This document shows, one piece after another, positions 56,011 through 63,780 of a stretch of 64,000 bases of DNA. The notes beneath the pieces are model-generated. The model had not been told where the DNA came from, searched no databases, and saw nothing but the letters and a program-made list of their open reading frames with translations. The translations under genes were made by a program, and so were the position numbers. The stretch is from Winogradskyella endarachnes (GTDB lineage Bacteria > Bacteroidota > Bacteroidia > Flavobacteriales > Flavobacteriaceae): the NCBI RefSeq assembly GCF_009741275.1, contig NZ_WOWS01000006.1, forward strand, positions 62,001 through 126,000. The letters run 5' to 3'. Positions within the stretch are counted from its first letter, which is position 1, and every line of letters begins with the position of its first letter.

Positions 56011-58041
56011 ATGACAATTCTTAATAAACCATTCAATACACCATATAACACAGCACCATTTTCTAAAATTAAAACAGAAGATTACTTACCTGCTTTTAAA
56101 GAAGGTATTAAAAATGCCAAAGCTGAGATAGATGCCATAACAAATAACACTGAGGCACCAACTTTTAAAAACACCATTGAAGCCTTAGACTATTCTGGTG
56201 AAGAATTAGACCGTTTATCTAGTATTTTCTTTAATTTGAATTCGGCTGAAACTAACGAAGAGATACAGAAAATAGCACAAGAGGTATCGCCTTTACTTTC
56301 AGAATTTAGTAATGATATTACTTTAAACGAAGACTTATTTAAACGTGTAAAAGCGGTTTACGATTCTAAATCAACTTTAGAGTTAACTACAGAACAAGAA
56401 ACACTACTCGATAAAAAATATAAAGGATTCTCTAGAAATGGTGCTAATTTACCTGAAGATAAAAAGGAAAAATTAAGAGCAATTGACAAGGAATTAAGTC
56501 AATTAAAATTAAAATTTGGTGAGCATGTTTTAGCGGAAACTAATAAATTTGAAATGCATCTTACTAACGAAGATGATTTGGCTGGCTTACCTGATGGCGC
56601 AAAAGAAGCCGCTAAACAATTAGCAGAAAGCAAAGACAAAGACGGTTGGTTAATTACATTAGATTACCCAAGTTATATTCCGTTTATGACTTATGCAGAC
56701 AATAGAGCATTACGTGAAAAATTATCTAAAGCCTTTGGAAGAAAAGGATTTCAAAATGATGAATTAGACAATCAAGATATTGTTCTTAAAATTGCAAAGC
56801 TTCGTTTTGAACGTGCTCAACTTTTAGGTTATAAATCTCATGCACATTTTGTTTTAGAAGAACGCATGGCACAGACACCAGAAAAAGTAACGTCGTTTTT
56901 AAATGAATTACTAGATAAAGCGAAACCTGCAGCAAAAGAAGAATTTAAAAAACTAGAGGATTTTGCTAAAGATTTAGATGGTATTGACCAATTACAAAAA
57001 TGGGATTCTGGTTATTACTCAGAAAAGTTAAAACAAAAATTATTCGACTTAGATGATGAGCAATTAAAACCGTATTTTAAATTAGAGAACGTAATAAATG
57101 GTGCTTTTATAGTTGCTGAAAAACTATTTGGTTTACAGTTTGAAGAAATTGATACCATAGATAAATACCACGAAGATGTTTTAACCTATAAAGTTACAGA
57201 TGCAGAAGGCGAATTAGTGTCTATTTTCTATGCTGATTTTTTCCCCAGAGCAGGCAAAAGAAATGGTGCTTGGATGACATCCTACAAGCCGCAAATGATT
57301 AAAAATGGTGTAAACGAAAGACCTCACATTTCTAACGTTTGTAATTTTACCAAACCAACAAAAAGCAAACCTTCTTTACTAACATTTAATGAAGTGACGA
57401 CGTTGTTTCATGAGTTCGGTCATGGACTGCACGGCATGCTTGCCAACACCACATATCCTAGTTTATCTGGCACAAGTGTATTTTGGGATTTTGTAGAATT
57501 ACCTAGTCAGATTCTAGAGAACTGGTGTTATCAAAAAGAAGCTTTAGAGTTATTTGCTACGCATTATGAAACAGGTGAAGTAATTCCTATGGAATTAATC
57601 AATAAAATTAAAGCATCATCAACCTTTAATGAAGGTATGCAAACCTTACGTCAAATTAGTTTTGGCTTATTAGATATGTCTTGGCATGGCATTGACCCTT
57701 CAGGTATAACAGATGTAAAAGCGCATGAGGTTGAAGCTTTTGGAGACACAAGCTTATATCCAGATGTCCCAGAGAATTGTATGAGTACATCCTTCTCGCA
57801 TATTTTTCAAGGTGGATATTCTTCTGGTTACTACAGTTACAAATGGGCAGAAGTTTTAGATGCTGATGCTTTTGAGTATTTTAAAGAAGAAGGCATCTTC
57901 AACAAAAAAGTCGCCGATAAGTTTAAAACTTATGTACTCTCACAAGGCGGAACAGAAAACCCAATGACTTTATACAAGAAATTTAGAGGTCAAGAACCAA
58001 AACCTGAAGCGTTGTTAAGACGTGCTGGTTTATTGAAATAA
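56011..58041 (+). CDS. M3 family metallopeptidase (oligopeptidase A / Dcp type)
   Basis: The 676-residue protein has no signal peptide and is probably cytoplasmic. The zinc motif HEFGH is at His467-His471 in TLFHEFGHGLHGML, and the third ligand region FWDFVELPSQILENW follows about 25 residues later. The N-terminal alpha-helical domain is typical of M3 enzymes, which degrade peptides of up to about 20 residues. Size fits the PrlC/Dcp group. Confidence 0.93.
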   Translation: MTILNKPFNTPYNTAPFSKIKTEDYLPAFKEGIKNAKAEIDAITNNTEAPTFKNTIEALDYSGEELDRLSSIFFNLNSAETNEEIQKIAQEVSPLLSEFSNDITLNEDLFKRVKAVYDSKSTLELTTEQETLLDKKYKGFSRNGANLPEDKKEKLRAIDKELSQLKLKFGEHVLAETNKFEMHLTNEDDLAGLPDGAKEAAKQLAESKDKDGWLITLDYPSYIPFMTYADNRALREKLSKAFGRKGFQNDELDNQDIVLKIAKLRFERAQLLGYKSHAHFVLEERMAQTPEKVTSFLNELLDKAKPAAKEEFKKLEDFAKDLDGIDQLQKWDSGYYSEKLKQKLFDLDDEQLKPYFKLENVINGAFIVAEKLFGLQFEEIDTIDKYHEDVLTYKVTDAEGELVSIFYADFFPRAGKRNGAWMTSYKPQMIKNGVNERPHISNVCNFTKPTKSKPSLLTFNEVTTLFHEFGHGLHGMLANTTYPSLSGTSVFWDFVELPSQILENWCYQKEALELFATHYETGEVIPMELINKIKASSTFNEGMQTLRQISFGLLDMSWHGIDPSGITDVKAHEVEAFGDTSLYPDVPENCMSTSFSHIFQGGYSSGYYSYKWAEVLDADAFEYFKEEGIFNKKVADKFKTYVLSQGGTENPMTLYKKFRGQEPKPEALLRRAGLLK

Positions 58042-58068
58042 ACTAAACGGTTTTAGCGTTCTTTGATT

Positions 58069-58851
58069 ATGAGAATTCTAAAACTATTAGCACATATTAT
58101 AATCATCTCATTATTAACTGCACTTACCCAAATTGGTGGACTCATCTGGATAAGTGCAGTTTTTATATCACGGAAAACTAAAAAGAAAAAGCGATTAGTT
58201 TTTCCTCTACTCTATATAGTTTGCAATCTTATTATAGTTCCGCCAATTGCTTCTTATTTTGGTAGAGAAAAATTACCAACTTTCAATAAAAACTTAAAAC
58301 CGAGAAATTGGTTCTACCCTTTAGCGTTTAGAAATTATGTTAATCCTGAATTAAAAATAGAATTAGAAAATACTGCTGATGTATTAAAAGTATCAAACAT
58401 AACTATCACTTATTTAGATGCAAATTTCCCTTTTATAAATGGCTTTCCTTTGTTACCACACTTAAGTCATAACGATGGTAAGAAGATTGACATATCTTTT
58501 ATATATCTAAATAAGGAAGGAGAAACCACTAATAAAAAACCATCCGTTTCTGGTTATGGTGTTTATGCTAATGATGACCAAAATTACACCTGTCAACAGT
58601 GTATTAACAAAGGATATTGGCAGTATGATTTTACAAAATACATCACATTTGGAACCATCAATGAATTAGAACTAGACCAACAGAACTCAGCTCTTCTTAT
58701 TAAGCAACTACTCAATATTTCTAATTCTCAAAAAGTATTTATAGAACCTCACCTTAAAAATTCATTAGGCTTAAGTAACCAATCTAAAATTAGATTTCAT
58801 GGTTGCCAAGCTGTTAGGCATGATGACCATATTCATTTTCAAATAAAATAA
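58069..58851 (+). CDS. Membrane-anchored LAS-type (MepA-like) metallopeptidase candidate
   Basis: From the ATG at 58069 the product has 260 residues; a TTG two codons upstream is rejected. Two hydrophobic segments (about residues 8-35 and 46-63) anchor a soluble domain. That domain carries SHNDGKKID (His134, Asp141; Hx6D) and, at the C-terminus, HDDHIHFQIK (His254 and His256; HxH). These are the zinc-site signatures of LAS peptidases such as MepA and VanX/VanY. The rest of the domain is not obviously similar to any of these families by eye. A murein endopeptidase role is possible but unproved. The GbsR operator begins at its stop codon. Confidence 0.6.
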   Translation: MRILKLLAHIIIISLLTALTQIGGLIWISAVFISRKTKKKKRLVFPLLYIVCNLIIVPPIASYFGREKLPTFNKNLKPRNWFYPLAFRNYVNPELKIELENTADVLKVSNITITYLDANFPFINGFPLLPHLSHNDGKKIDISFIYLNKEGETTNKKPSVSGYGVYANDDQNYTCQQCINKGYWQYDFTKYITFGTINELELDQQNSALLIKQLLNISNSQKVFIEPHLKNSLGLSNQSKIRFHGCQAVRHDDHIHFQIK

Positions 58852-58876
58852 ACTTTCAATAATTACTGAAAGTTTA
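58849..58876 (+). promoter_or_regulatory. Palindromic operator 1 upstream of the GbsR/MarR gene
   Basis: TAAACTTTCA (58849-58858) and TGAAAGTTTA (58867-58876) are perfect 10-bp reverse complements with an 8-base spacer. The site starts at the stop codon of the preceding gene and its right arm ends 10 bp before a TATATTTG -7 box, so a bound regulator would cover the -33 region. The same palindrome recurs 570 bp downstream. Confidence 0.75.
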
Positions 58877-58886
58877 AAAATTTTTA

Positions 58887-58894
58887 TATATTTG
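58887..58894 (+). promoter_or_regulatory. -7 element (TATATTTG) directly before the GbsR/MarR gene
   Basis: TATATTTG is a perfect TAnnTTTG and ends 5 bases before the ATG at 58899. A transcript from it would begin at about the start codon and be leaderless. Confidence 0.6.
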
Positions 58895-58898
58895 CTGT

Positions 58899-59402
58899 AT
58901 GGAATATTTAGAAGCAAAAGAAAAATTTATCAGTACTTGGGGAAGTTTAGGGTCACTTTGGGGCATAAACAAAGCCATGGCACAGATACAAGCGCTTCTT
59001 TTTATTGCAACAAAACCTTTGTCCATGGAAGACATCATGGAAGAACTTAAAATTTCTCGTGGTAATACCAGCATGAATTTAAGACAACTTATGGATTGGG
59101 GAATTGTAACCAAAGTATTAGTTTCTGGTGAACGCAAGGAATTTTTTACTACTGAAAAAGACGTACAAGAATTGGCACGAATCGTAGCCAAAGAACGAAG
59201 CAGACGAGAAATTAGACCTGTGATTAAAGTTTTGGAAGATGTCTCTTCCATTAAAAATGATGGTACAGAAAAATCAAAAGAACTCATTAAACAAACAAAA
59301 GCCTTACATCAACTCACGTTAGATCTAGATACATTAATGAATAAAATGGTGAATCAAAAACAAAATTGGTTAACAAAGTCGGTTTTTAAACTGATGAAAT
59401 AG
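58899..59402 (+). CDS. GbsR/MarR family transcriptional regulator
   Basis: The 167-residue protein begins MEYLEAKEKFISTWGSLGSL and continues WGINKAMAQIQALLFIATKP, the typical GbsR-like start, followed by a winged helix (SMEDIMEELKISRGNTSMNLRQLMDWGIVTKV, residues about 46-77) and a C-terminal helical region. GbsR-type proteins are usually repressors responding to osmoprotectant choline or related signals, but this group in Flavobacteriaceae is uncharacterised. Palindromes flank the gene on both sides, consistent with autorepression and control of the following operon. Confidence 0.9.
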   Translation: MEYLEAKEKFISTWGSLGSLWGINKAMAQIQALLFIATKPLSMEDIMEELKISRGNTSMNLRQLMDWGIVTKVLVSGERKEFFTTEKDVQELARIVAKERSRREIRPVIKVLEDVSSIKNDGTEKSKELIKQTKALHQLTLDLDTLMNKMVNQKQNWLTKSVFKLMK

Positions 59403-59422
59403 TTAATCTATTTTTTTAAATC

Positions 59423-59448
59423 AAACTTTCAATTTTTTCTGAAAGTTT
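59423..59448 (+). promoter_or_regulatory. Palindromic operator 2 upstream of the DCC-protein operon
   Basis: AAACTTTCA (59423-59431), an 8-base spacer, and TGAAAGTTT (59440-59448) are identical in arms and spacing to operator 1. It lies 16 bp before the ATG at 59465. A TATTTTTT box, near-consensus to a -7 element, precedes it at 59409-59416, so a bound protein would block the transcript start. Confidence 0.75.
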
Positions 59449-59464
59449 AAAATAAATAATAATT

Positions 59465-60286
59465 ATGAAAACACTACAAAACCAAACCCTACTTTACGAT
59501 AAAGATTGTCCGTTATGCAATGTGTATACCAGTAGTTTTATAAAAACTAAAATGTTAGATACAAATGGCAGAAAAGCTTACAAAGATTTAACTAACGAAG
59601 AACAAAACTTTATAGACCTAAAACGTGCTGCCAATGAAATTGCACTCATAGATAATAAAAACAAAACCGTAATATATGGTATTGATAGTTTACTTAAAGT
59701 GATTGGTAATTCAATGCCATGGGTAGAAAAAATAGGAAATTTAAAACCTATTAAATTCGGATTAAAAAAGTTGTATTCTTTTATATCTTATAATAGAAAA
59801 GTCATAATTCCGAGTAAAGAAGACTTAACGCAAACACTAAAATGCGTGCCAGATTTCAACTACAAATACAGATACATTTACATTTTGTTTGCAACACTGA
59901 TAACCAGTATTGTTCTCTTCAAATTCGGTAAATTATTACATATTATTCCCGAATCTAACATTTATAGAGAAGGTTTCATTGCTTTAGGACAAATTGGATT
60001 TCAAGCCTTATTTATTTCAAAATTAAAGTTTCAAAAACAACTCAATTACGTTGGTAACCTCATAACAGTTTCTTTAATGGGAAGCTTAATTTTAATTCCT
60101 GTTTTAATTCTAAATTCCTTACTTATAATACCTGAAGTCGTTATACTAACTTGGTTTGGGCTAACCGTTTTATTCATGTTATACGAACATGTGAGACGAG
60201 TTAAAATTTTAGAATTACCAACATATCTATCTGCAACCTGGATACTTTATCGTGTACTGATATTACTTGCAATTTTAAGTTTATAA
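59465..60286 (+). CDS. DCC family thiol-disulfide oxidoreductase-like membrane protein
   Basis: The 273-residue protein starts LLYDKDCPLCNVYTSSF, the DxxCxxC signature (Cys15, Cys18) of the DUF393 DCC family, a thioredoxin-like domain over about residues 1-115. The C-terminal half has about five hydrophobic helices (about 137-155, 168-182, 193-212, 214-233, 252-272). A DCC domain joined to membrane helices suggests a membrane redox partner. It is the first gene of the operon under operator 2. Confidence 0.8.
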   Translation: MKTLQNQTLLYDKDCPLCNVYTSSFIKTKMLDTNGRKAYKDLTNEEQNFIDLKRAANEIALIDNKNKTVIYGIDSLLKVIGNSMPWVEKIGNLKPIKFGLKKLYSFISYNRKVIIPSKEDLTQTLKCVPDFNYKYRYIYILFATLITSIVLFKFGKLLHIIPESNIYREGFIALGQIGFQALFISKLKFQKQLNYVGNLITVSLMGSLILIPVLILNSLLIIPEVVILTWFGLTVLFMLYEHVRRVKILELPTYLSATWILYRVLILLAILSL

Positions 60287-60288
60287 CT

Positions 60289-60642
60289 ATGAGTTACAAC
60301 ACCATTACATACCTCATCTATTTGCCTATTATTTGTTTCATTATGTTAAAAGTAGGCTGGTTATTTTATAAAAATGGCGAAGTATTTCTTCTAGATATAT
60401 TTCAACAAAACCAACCATTAGTCTCTAGCATAAACAAGTTATTATTAATAGGTTATTACTTGCTAAATATTGGTTATGCTATTTTAACCATTTCGTATTG
60501 GGAACATTTAGAAAGCACAATAGAAATCATTAATTCGCTGAGTTTAACCTTAGGAAGAATCATCATAATACTCGCATTAATGCACTATAACAACATTTTT
60601 ATTTTAAAATTCATAAACAAACAAAAACTATTAAATCAATAA
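60289..60642 (+). CDS. Small membrane protein, paralogue of the next gene
   Basis: The 117-residue protein has three to four hydrophobic segments and no recognised domain. It shares with the next gene the pattern IYLPI...KxxxLFYKNGxxFxxDIFxx...NKLxxIGYYLLNIGxA. The start lies 2 bp after the DCC gene stop, so it is co-translated with it. Function is unknown. Confidence 0.75.
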   Translation: MSYNTITYLIYLPIICFIMLKVGWLFYKNGEVFLLDIFQQNQPLVSSINKLLLIGYYLLNIGYAILTISYWEHLESTIEIINSLSLTLGRIIIILALMHYNNIFILKFINKQKLLNQ

Positions 60643-60645
60643 ATT

Positions 60646-61032
60646 ATGGAAAATTCAAAAATCATTATCGGCTACATCATTTATTTACCAATCGTTATAG
60701 TACTTACTATTTACATTTCTAAAATGCTGTTTAAAAACGGAAGACTTTTTATGATAGACATTTTTAAAGGTAAAGAAGACATTGCTATGGCAACCAACAA
60801 ACTATTCGAAATTGGATTTTATCTTATCAACATAGGTTTCGCTTTGTTTATAATGAAAATATATGCCAGTTCTAGATTTGAAATGAGTTACCAAACCTTA
60901 ATGGAAATCTTAAGTAAAAAAATTGGTGGCTTCACCATTTACTTAGGTTTAATGCTGTTTTTAAATCTATATTTATTTTTTAGAGGGAGAAGAAAATCTA
61001 AACAAGTATTTAGAAACACTAAGATGTCTTAA
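60646..61032 (+). CDS. Small membrane protein, paralogue of the previous gene
   Basis: The 128-residue protein (YIIYLPIVIVLTIYISKMLF, then FKNGRLFMIDIFKGKED and NKLFEIGFYLINIGFALFI) is clearly related to the preceding gene, with the same segment order. It has a basic C-terminal tail (FFRGRRKSKQVFRNTKMS). A tandem duplication is the simplest explanation. The pair may form a heteromeric membrane complex with the DCC protein; this is inference from linkage. Confidence 0.75.
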   Translation: MENSKIIIGYIIYLPIVIVLTIYISKMLFKNGRLFMIDIFKGKEDIAMATNKLFEIGFYLINIGFALFIMKIYASSRFEMSYQTLMEILSKKIGGFTIYLGLMLFLNLYLFFRGRRKSKQVFRNTKMS

Positions 61033-61034
61033 TT

Positions 61035-61928
61035 ATGAAAACAATTATTATAGCAGGTGGAACTGGGTTTTTAGGAAGAGTGCTTGAAACTCATTTTACT
61101 CAAAAAAATTACGAAGTTAAAATCTTAACCCGAAATGTCACCAAACCAAATCATATTTACTGGAATGCAAAAGATATAGACCAATGGGCAAATCATCTTG
61201 AAGGCACAGACGTTTTAATAAACCTCACTGGTAAATCAGTAGATTGTAGATACACAGAAAAAAATAAAAAACTAATTCACGATTCTCGCATAAATTCTAC
61301 CAATATTTTGGGTATAGCTGTTAAACAAAGTAAAAAGCCACCAAAAGTTTGGCTTAACATGTCTACATCAACTATATATAAAGATTCTTACCGTAAACAA
61401 ATGACGGAAGAACATGGTGATATTGGTAACGATTTTTCAATGAATATTGCTAAATCTTGGGAAGCTGAATTTAATAATATTAAAATACCAAACACCAAAA
61501 AGGTACTACTAAGAACTGCAATTGTTTTAGGTAAAAATGGAGGTGCATTAATCCCTCTAAAAACATTGAGCAAACTTGGTTTGGGCGGAAAACAATGGCA
61601 TGGTAAACAAAAAGTCAGTTGGATACACGAAACTGATTTCGCCAGAGCTATAGAATTTATAATAAAAAAAGAACTTAATGGCGTATTTAATATTGTATCT
61701 CCTCAGCCAATAACAAATGCGCAATTAATGTCATCCATTAGAAAAGTTCTAAAAGTTCCGTTTGGACTACCTCAACCTAAATGGCTTATTAAATTAGGTG
61801 CAAAATTAATTGATACCGAACCAGAACTTGTATTAAAGAGTAGAAATGTAATACCAGAAAATTTAACAAAAAATGAATTTACTTATAAATATACAACTAT
61901 AGAAAGTGCTTTAAACACCTTATTATAA
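61035..61928 (+). CDS. TIGR01777 family NAD-dependent epimerase-like protein (SDR39U1 type)
   Basis: The 297-residue protein starts MKTIIIAGGTGFLGRVLETHF, a Rossmann GGTGFLG dinucleotide-binding motif, and has LINLTGKSVDCRYTEKNKKLIHDSRINSTNIL and the C-terminal VPFGLPQPKWLIKLGAKLIDTEPELVLKSRNVIP typical of the TIGR01777 group. The group includes cell-division inhibitor SulA-annotated proteins and mammalian SDR39U1; its reaction is unknown. It starts 2 bp after the previous gene and ends the operon. Confidence 0.85.
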   Translation: MKTIIIAGGTGFLGRVLETHFTQKNYEVKILTRNVTKPNHIYWNAKDIDQWANHLEGTDVLINLTGKSVDCRYTEKNKKLIHDSRINSTNILGIAVKQSKKPPKVWLNMSTSTIYKDSYRKQMTEEHGDIGNDFSMNIAKSWEAEFNNIKIPNTKKVLLRTAIVLGKNGGALIPLKTLSKLGLGGKQWHGKQKVSWIHETDFARAIEFIIKKELNGVFNIVSPQPITNAQLMSSIRKVLKVPFGLPQPKWLIKLGAKLIDTEPELVLKSRNVIPENLTKNEFTYKYTTIESALNTLL

Positions 61929-61957
61929 TGATAATTCATTTCTCATTTTTTTAACTT

Positions 61958-61965
61958 ATTTTTGA
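61958..61965 (+). promoter_or_regulatory. Candidate -7 element (TATTTTTG) of the sigma factor gene
   Basis: TATTTTTG matches TAnnTTTG, 20 bp before the ATG at 61986. No TTTG at the -33 distance is seen. Confidence 0.45.
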
Positions 61966-61985
61966 CACAGCAATGATAACAACTA

Positions 61986-62540
61986 ATGCCTAATCACACA
62001 ATAGACCCAAATAATTGGGTAAAACTATATTCAGATTATCTCTTCAATTACACTATTACACGTGTAAATGATAGAGAAATCGCACAAGATTTAATTTCAG
62101 AAACATTTTTAGCTGGACTTAAATCTATGGCAAATTTTAAAGGAGAAGCAAGTGAGCGTACATGGCTGATTTCAATTTTGAAACGAAAAATTATAGACTA
62201 TTATCGTAAAATTAATTCTAACAAAGGTAAAGCCGAAGTTAGAATGGGTTACATTAATAGTGATGATGATGAAGGTGATTGGTTAGAAGAACGCGTTGCA
62301 GACCCTTTTGATAAAACCGCTGAGGATTCAATAGAAAATTCTGAATTAGGTGATGCTATTTATGATTGTTTAGGCAAATTACCTGAAAAACAAGCAGATG
62401 TATTTAAAATGAAGACCATTTTAGGATACGATACTGAAACTATTTGTAATGAATTAGATATTACCGCGTCTAATCTGTGGGTAATAATCCATAGAGCTAG
62501 AACTGCTTTAGCAGATTGTATGGAAGAAAATTGGTTTTAA
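61986..62540 (+). CDS. ECF-type RNA polymerase sigma factor
   Basis: The 184-residue protein has sigma region 2 at about 15-85 (YTITRVNDREIAQDLISETFLAGLKSMANFKGEASERTWL) and region 4 at about 125-180 (LPEKQADVFKMKTILGYDTETICNELDI, HRARTALADCMEENWF). An acidic linker of about 40 residues (DDDEGDWLEERVADPFDKTAED) separates them. ECF factors direct the polymerase to extracytoplasmic or stress genes. It is followed 41 bp later by a small protein gene that may be its regulator. Confidence 0.9.
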   Translation: MPNHTIDPNNWVKLYSDYLFNYTITRVNDREIAQDLISETFLAGLKSMANFKGEASERTWLISILKRKIIDYYRKINSNKGKAEVRMGYINSDDDEGDWLEERVADPFDKTAEDSIENSELGDAIYDCLGKLPEKQADVFKMKTILGYDTETICNELDITASNLWVIIHRARTALADCMEENWF

Positions 62541-62581
62541 AAAAATTAAAGAACCTTTTATTATTAAAGGATAATATAAAA

Positions 62582-62848
62582 ATGAAACAAAGTTTTTTAT
62601 TTATTAGCTGTGAAGAAGCAAAACACATATGTGATAAAGCACAATATGGAGAAGCATCAACGTGGGAACATATTAAATTAACTATTAGATTAGCATATTG
62701 CCGTATAACACAAAAATATTCTAAACAAAACGAGAAACTAACTGAAAGCATTAATAAAGCTGAAGTAAAATGCTTAAATGCTGAAGAACGAAATAAAATT
62801 GAAAATCAATTTAAAGAAGAGTTAGCTAAGCAACAACAAAACAACTAA
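62582..62848 (+). CDS. Small Cys/His protein, possible anti-sigma partner
   Basis: The 88-residue protein starts MKQSFLFISCEEAKHICDKA. The CEEAKHIC and later LAYCRIT segments recall zinc-finger anti-sigma (zf-HC2-like) proteins that follow ECF genes, but the canonical HxxxCxxC is incomplete: the position of the second Cys is Thr. A longer reading from 62516 overlaps the sigma gene and is rejected. Its 3' end overlaps the convergent UbiA-like gene by 27 bp. The partner role is inferred from linkage. Confidence 0.6.
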   Translation: MKQSFLFISCEEAKHICDKAQYGEASTWEHIKLTIRLAYCRITQKYSKQNEKLTESINKAEVKCLNAEERNKIENQFKEELAKQQQNN

Positions 62849-63658
62849 CCAAAAAATAGGTAAACTCTCTACCCAAAATGCACTATAATATTTAGATTGT
62901 TTTTTGTTTGAAAACAGTAAAAATACCAGAGTTACTAAAGCTATAATATTTGTAGATAATAAAGTTTTATAAGTTAACTCATCCTTAAAATTTTCTAATA
63001 ACACAAAGAAAACTAAAAGTATCACGCCGATTGCTTTGGTTTTATTTACACCTATTTTCTGAGGTATAGTAGCTAATTTCAGACTATCATAAACAAGGTC
63101 TCGTATCTCAAAAGGCAACATTAATACCAATACAAAATAAAAACGCTGAATTACTAAAATCACAATATCTGCATTAATAACGACATCATAATTTAGTACA
63201 GGTAATATAACCGAAGTAAAGGTCCATACTAAAGCTATAACATAGACTTTTATACCTCCTATTTGACGTAAATTTTTTTGATTATCAAATAAATACCGCT
63301 TCGGTATCATAACAGGTATCGCGTAATAAAACGTAATTACCCCTAAGACTCCTATTAAAATAAGTGCTTCTATATTAAGATAAAATGCAAAATAGCCAGT
63401 TGCTAAAAAAGCAAATAATGAAAACACTTGAATAATCTTGAGCCAAACAGCTAAACTACGATGATGAAATTTTGCTAAACCAAAATATTTCACAAAATTA
63501 TAACCCGTAATTGTACCAAAAAAAACAAATCCTAGAAGCCGCAAATTTAAGGATAAACTAAGCTCAATAAAAGTAACCCAAGTTAATGCCATTGCCGCTA
63601 ACGCAACATGGATACTACCATTTATATAAAAATGAAAAATGCGTTTAACAGTTTGCAT
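62822..63658 (-). CDS. UbiA-like polytopic membrane protein
   Basis: From the ATG at 63658 the product has 278 residues and about eight hydrophobic helices. The layout and patterns such as GTITGYNFVKYFG, ALILIGVLGVITFYYAIPVMIPKRYL and LPFEIRDLVYDSL resemble UbiA prenyltransferases, but the Asp-rich motifs (NDxxDxxxD) are not evident, so enzyme activity is doubtful. The upstream in-frame ATG at 63673 lies within a -7 box and is unlikely. It is divergent from gcvP. Confidence 0.6.
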   Translation of the reverse strand: MQTVKRIFHFYINGSIHVALAAMALTWVTFIELSLSLNLRLLGFVFFGTITGYNFVKYFGLAKFHHRSLAVWLKIIQVFSLFAFLATGYFAFYLNIEALILIGVLGVITFYYAIPVMIPKRYLFDNQKNLRQIGGIKVYVIALVWTFTSVILPVLNYDVVINADIVILVIQRFYFVLVLMLPFEIRDLVYDSLKLATIPQKIGVNKTKAIGVILLVFFVLLENFKDELTYKTLLSTNIIALVTLVFLLFSNKKQSKYYSAFWVESLPIFWLVVLLLLS

Positions 63659-63663
63659 AAAAC

Positions 63664-63671
63664 AAAAGTAC
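63664..63671 (-). promoter_or_regulatory. -7 element (TACTTTTG) directly before the UbiA-like gene
   Basis: On the minus strand TACTTTTG matches TAnnTTTG and ends 5 bases before the ATG at 63658, so the mRNA could be leaderless. It overlaps the alternative ATG at 63673. Confidence 0.5.
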
Positions 63672-63744
63672 ATAATGTGTTAATAAACTCTGTTTTCGGT
63701 TAAAAACTTTAACCTTCCCATTTATAAAAATGCGCTTAAATCTT

Positions 63745-63752
63745 TACTTTTG
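63745..63752 (+). promoter_or_regulatory. -7 element (TACTTTTG) of gcvP
   Basis: TACTTTTG matches TAnnTTTG, 28 bp before the gcvP ATG at 63781. It forms a divergent pair with the box of the UbiA-like gene about 75 bp away. Confidence 0.55.
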
Positions 63753-63780
63753 CAAAACACAAAAACTATTTATTTTATAA

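Noticed and set aside
62516..62581. Upstream extension of the small Cys/His protein gene
   Set aside because: It overlaps the end of the sigma factor gene in another frame and adds no conserved sequence. The ATG at 62582 is preferred.
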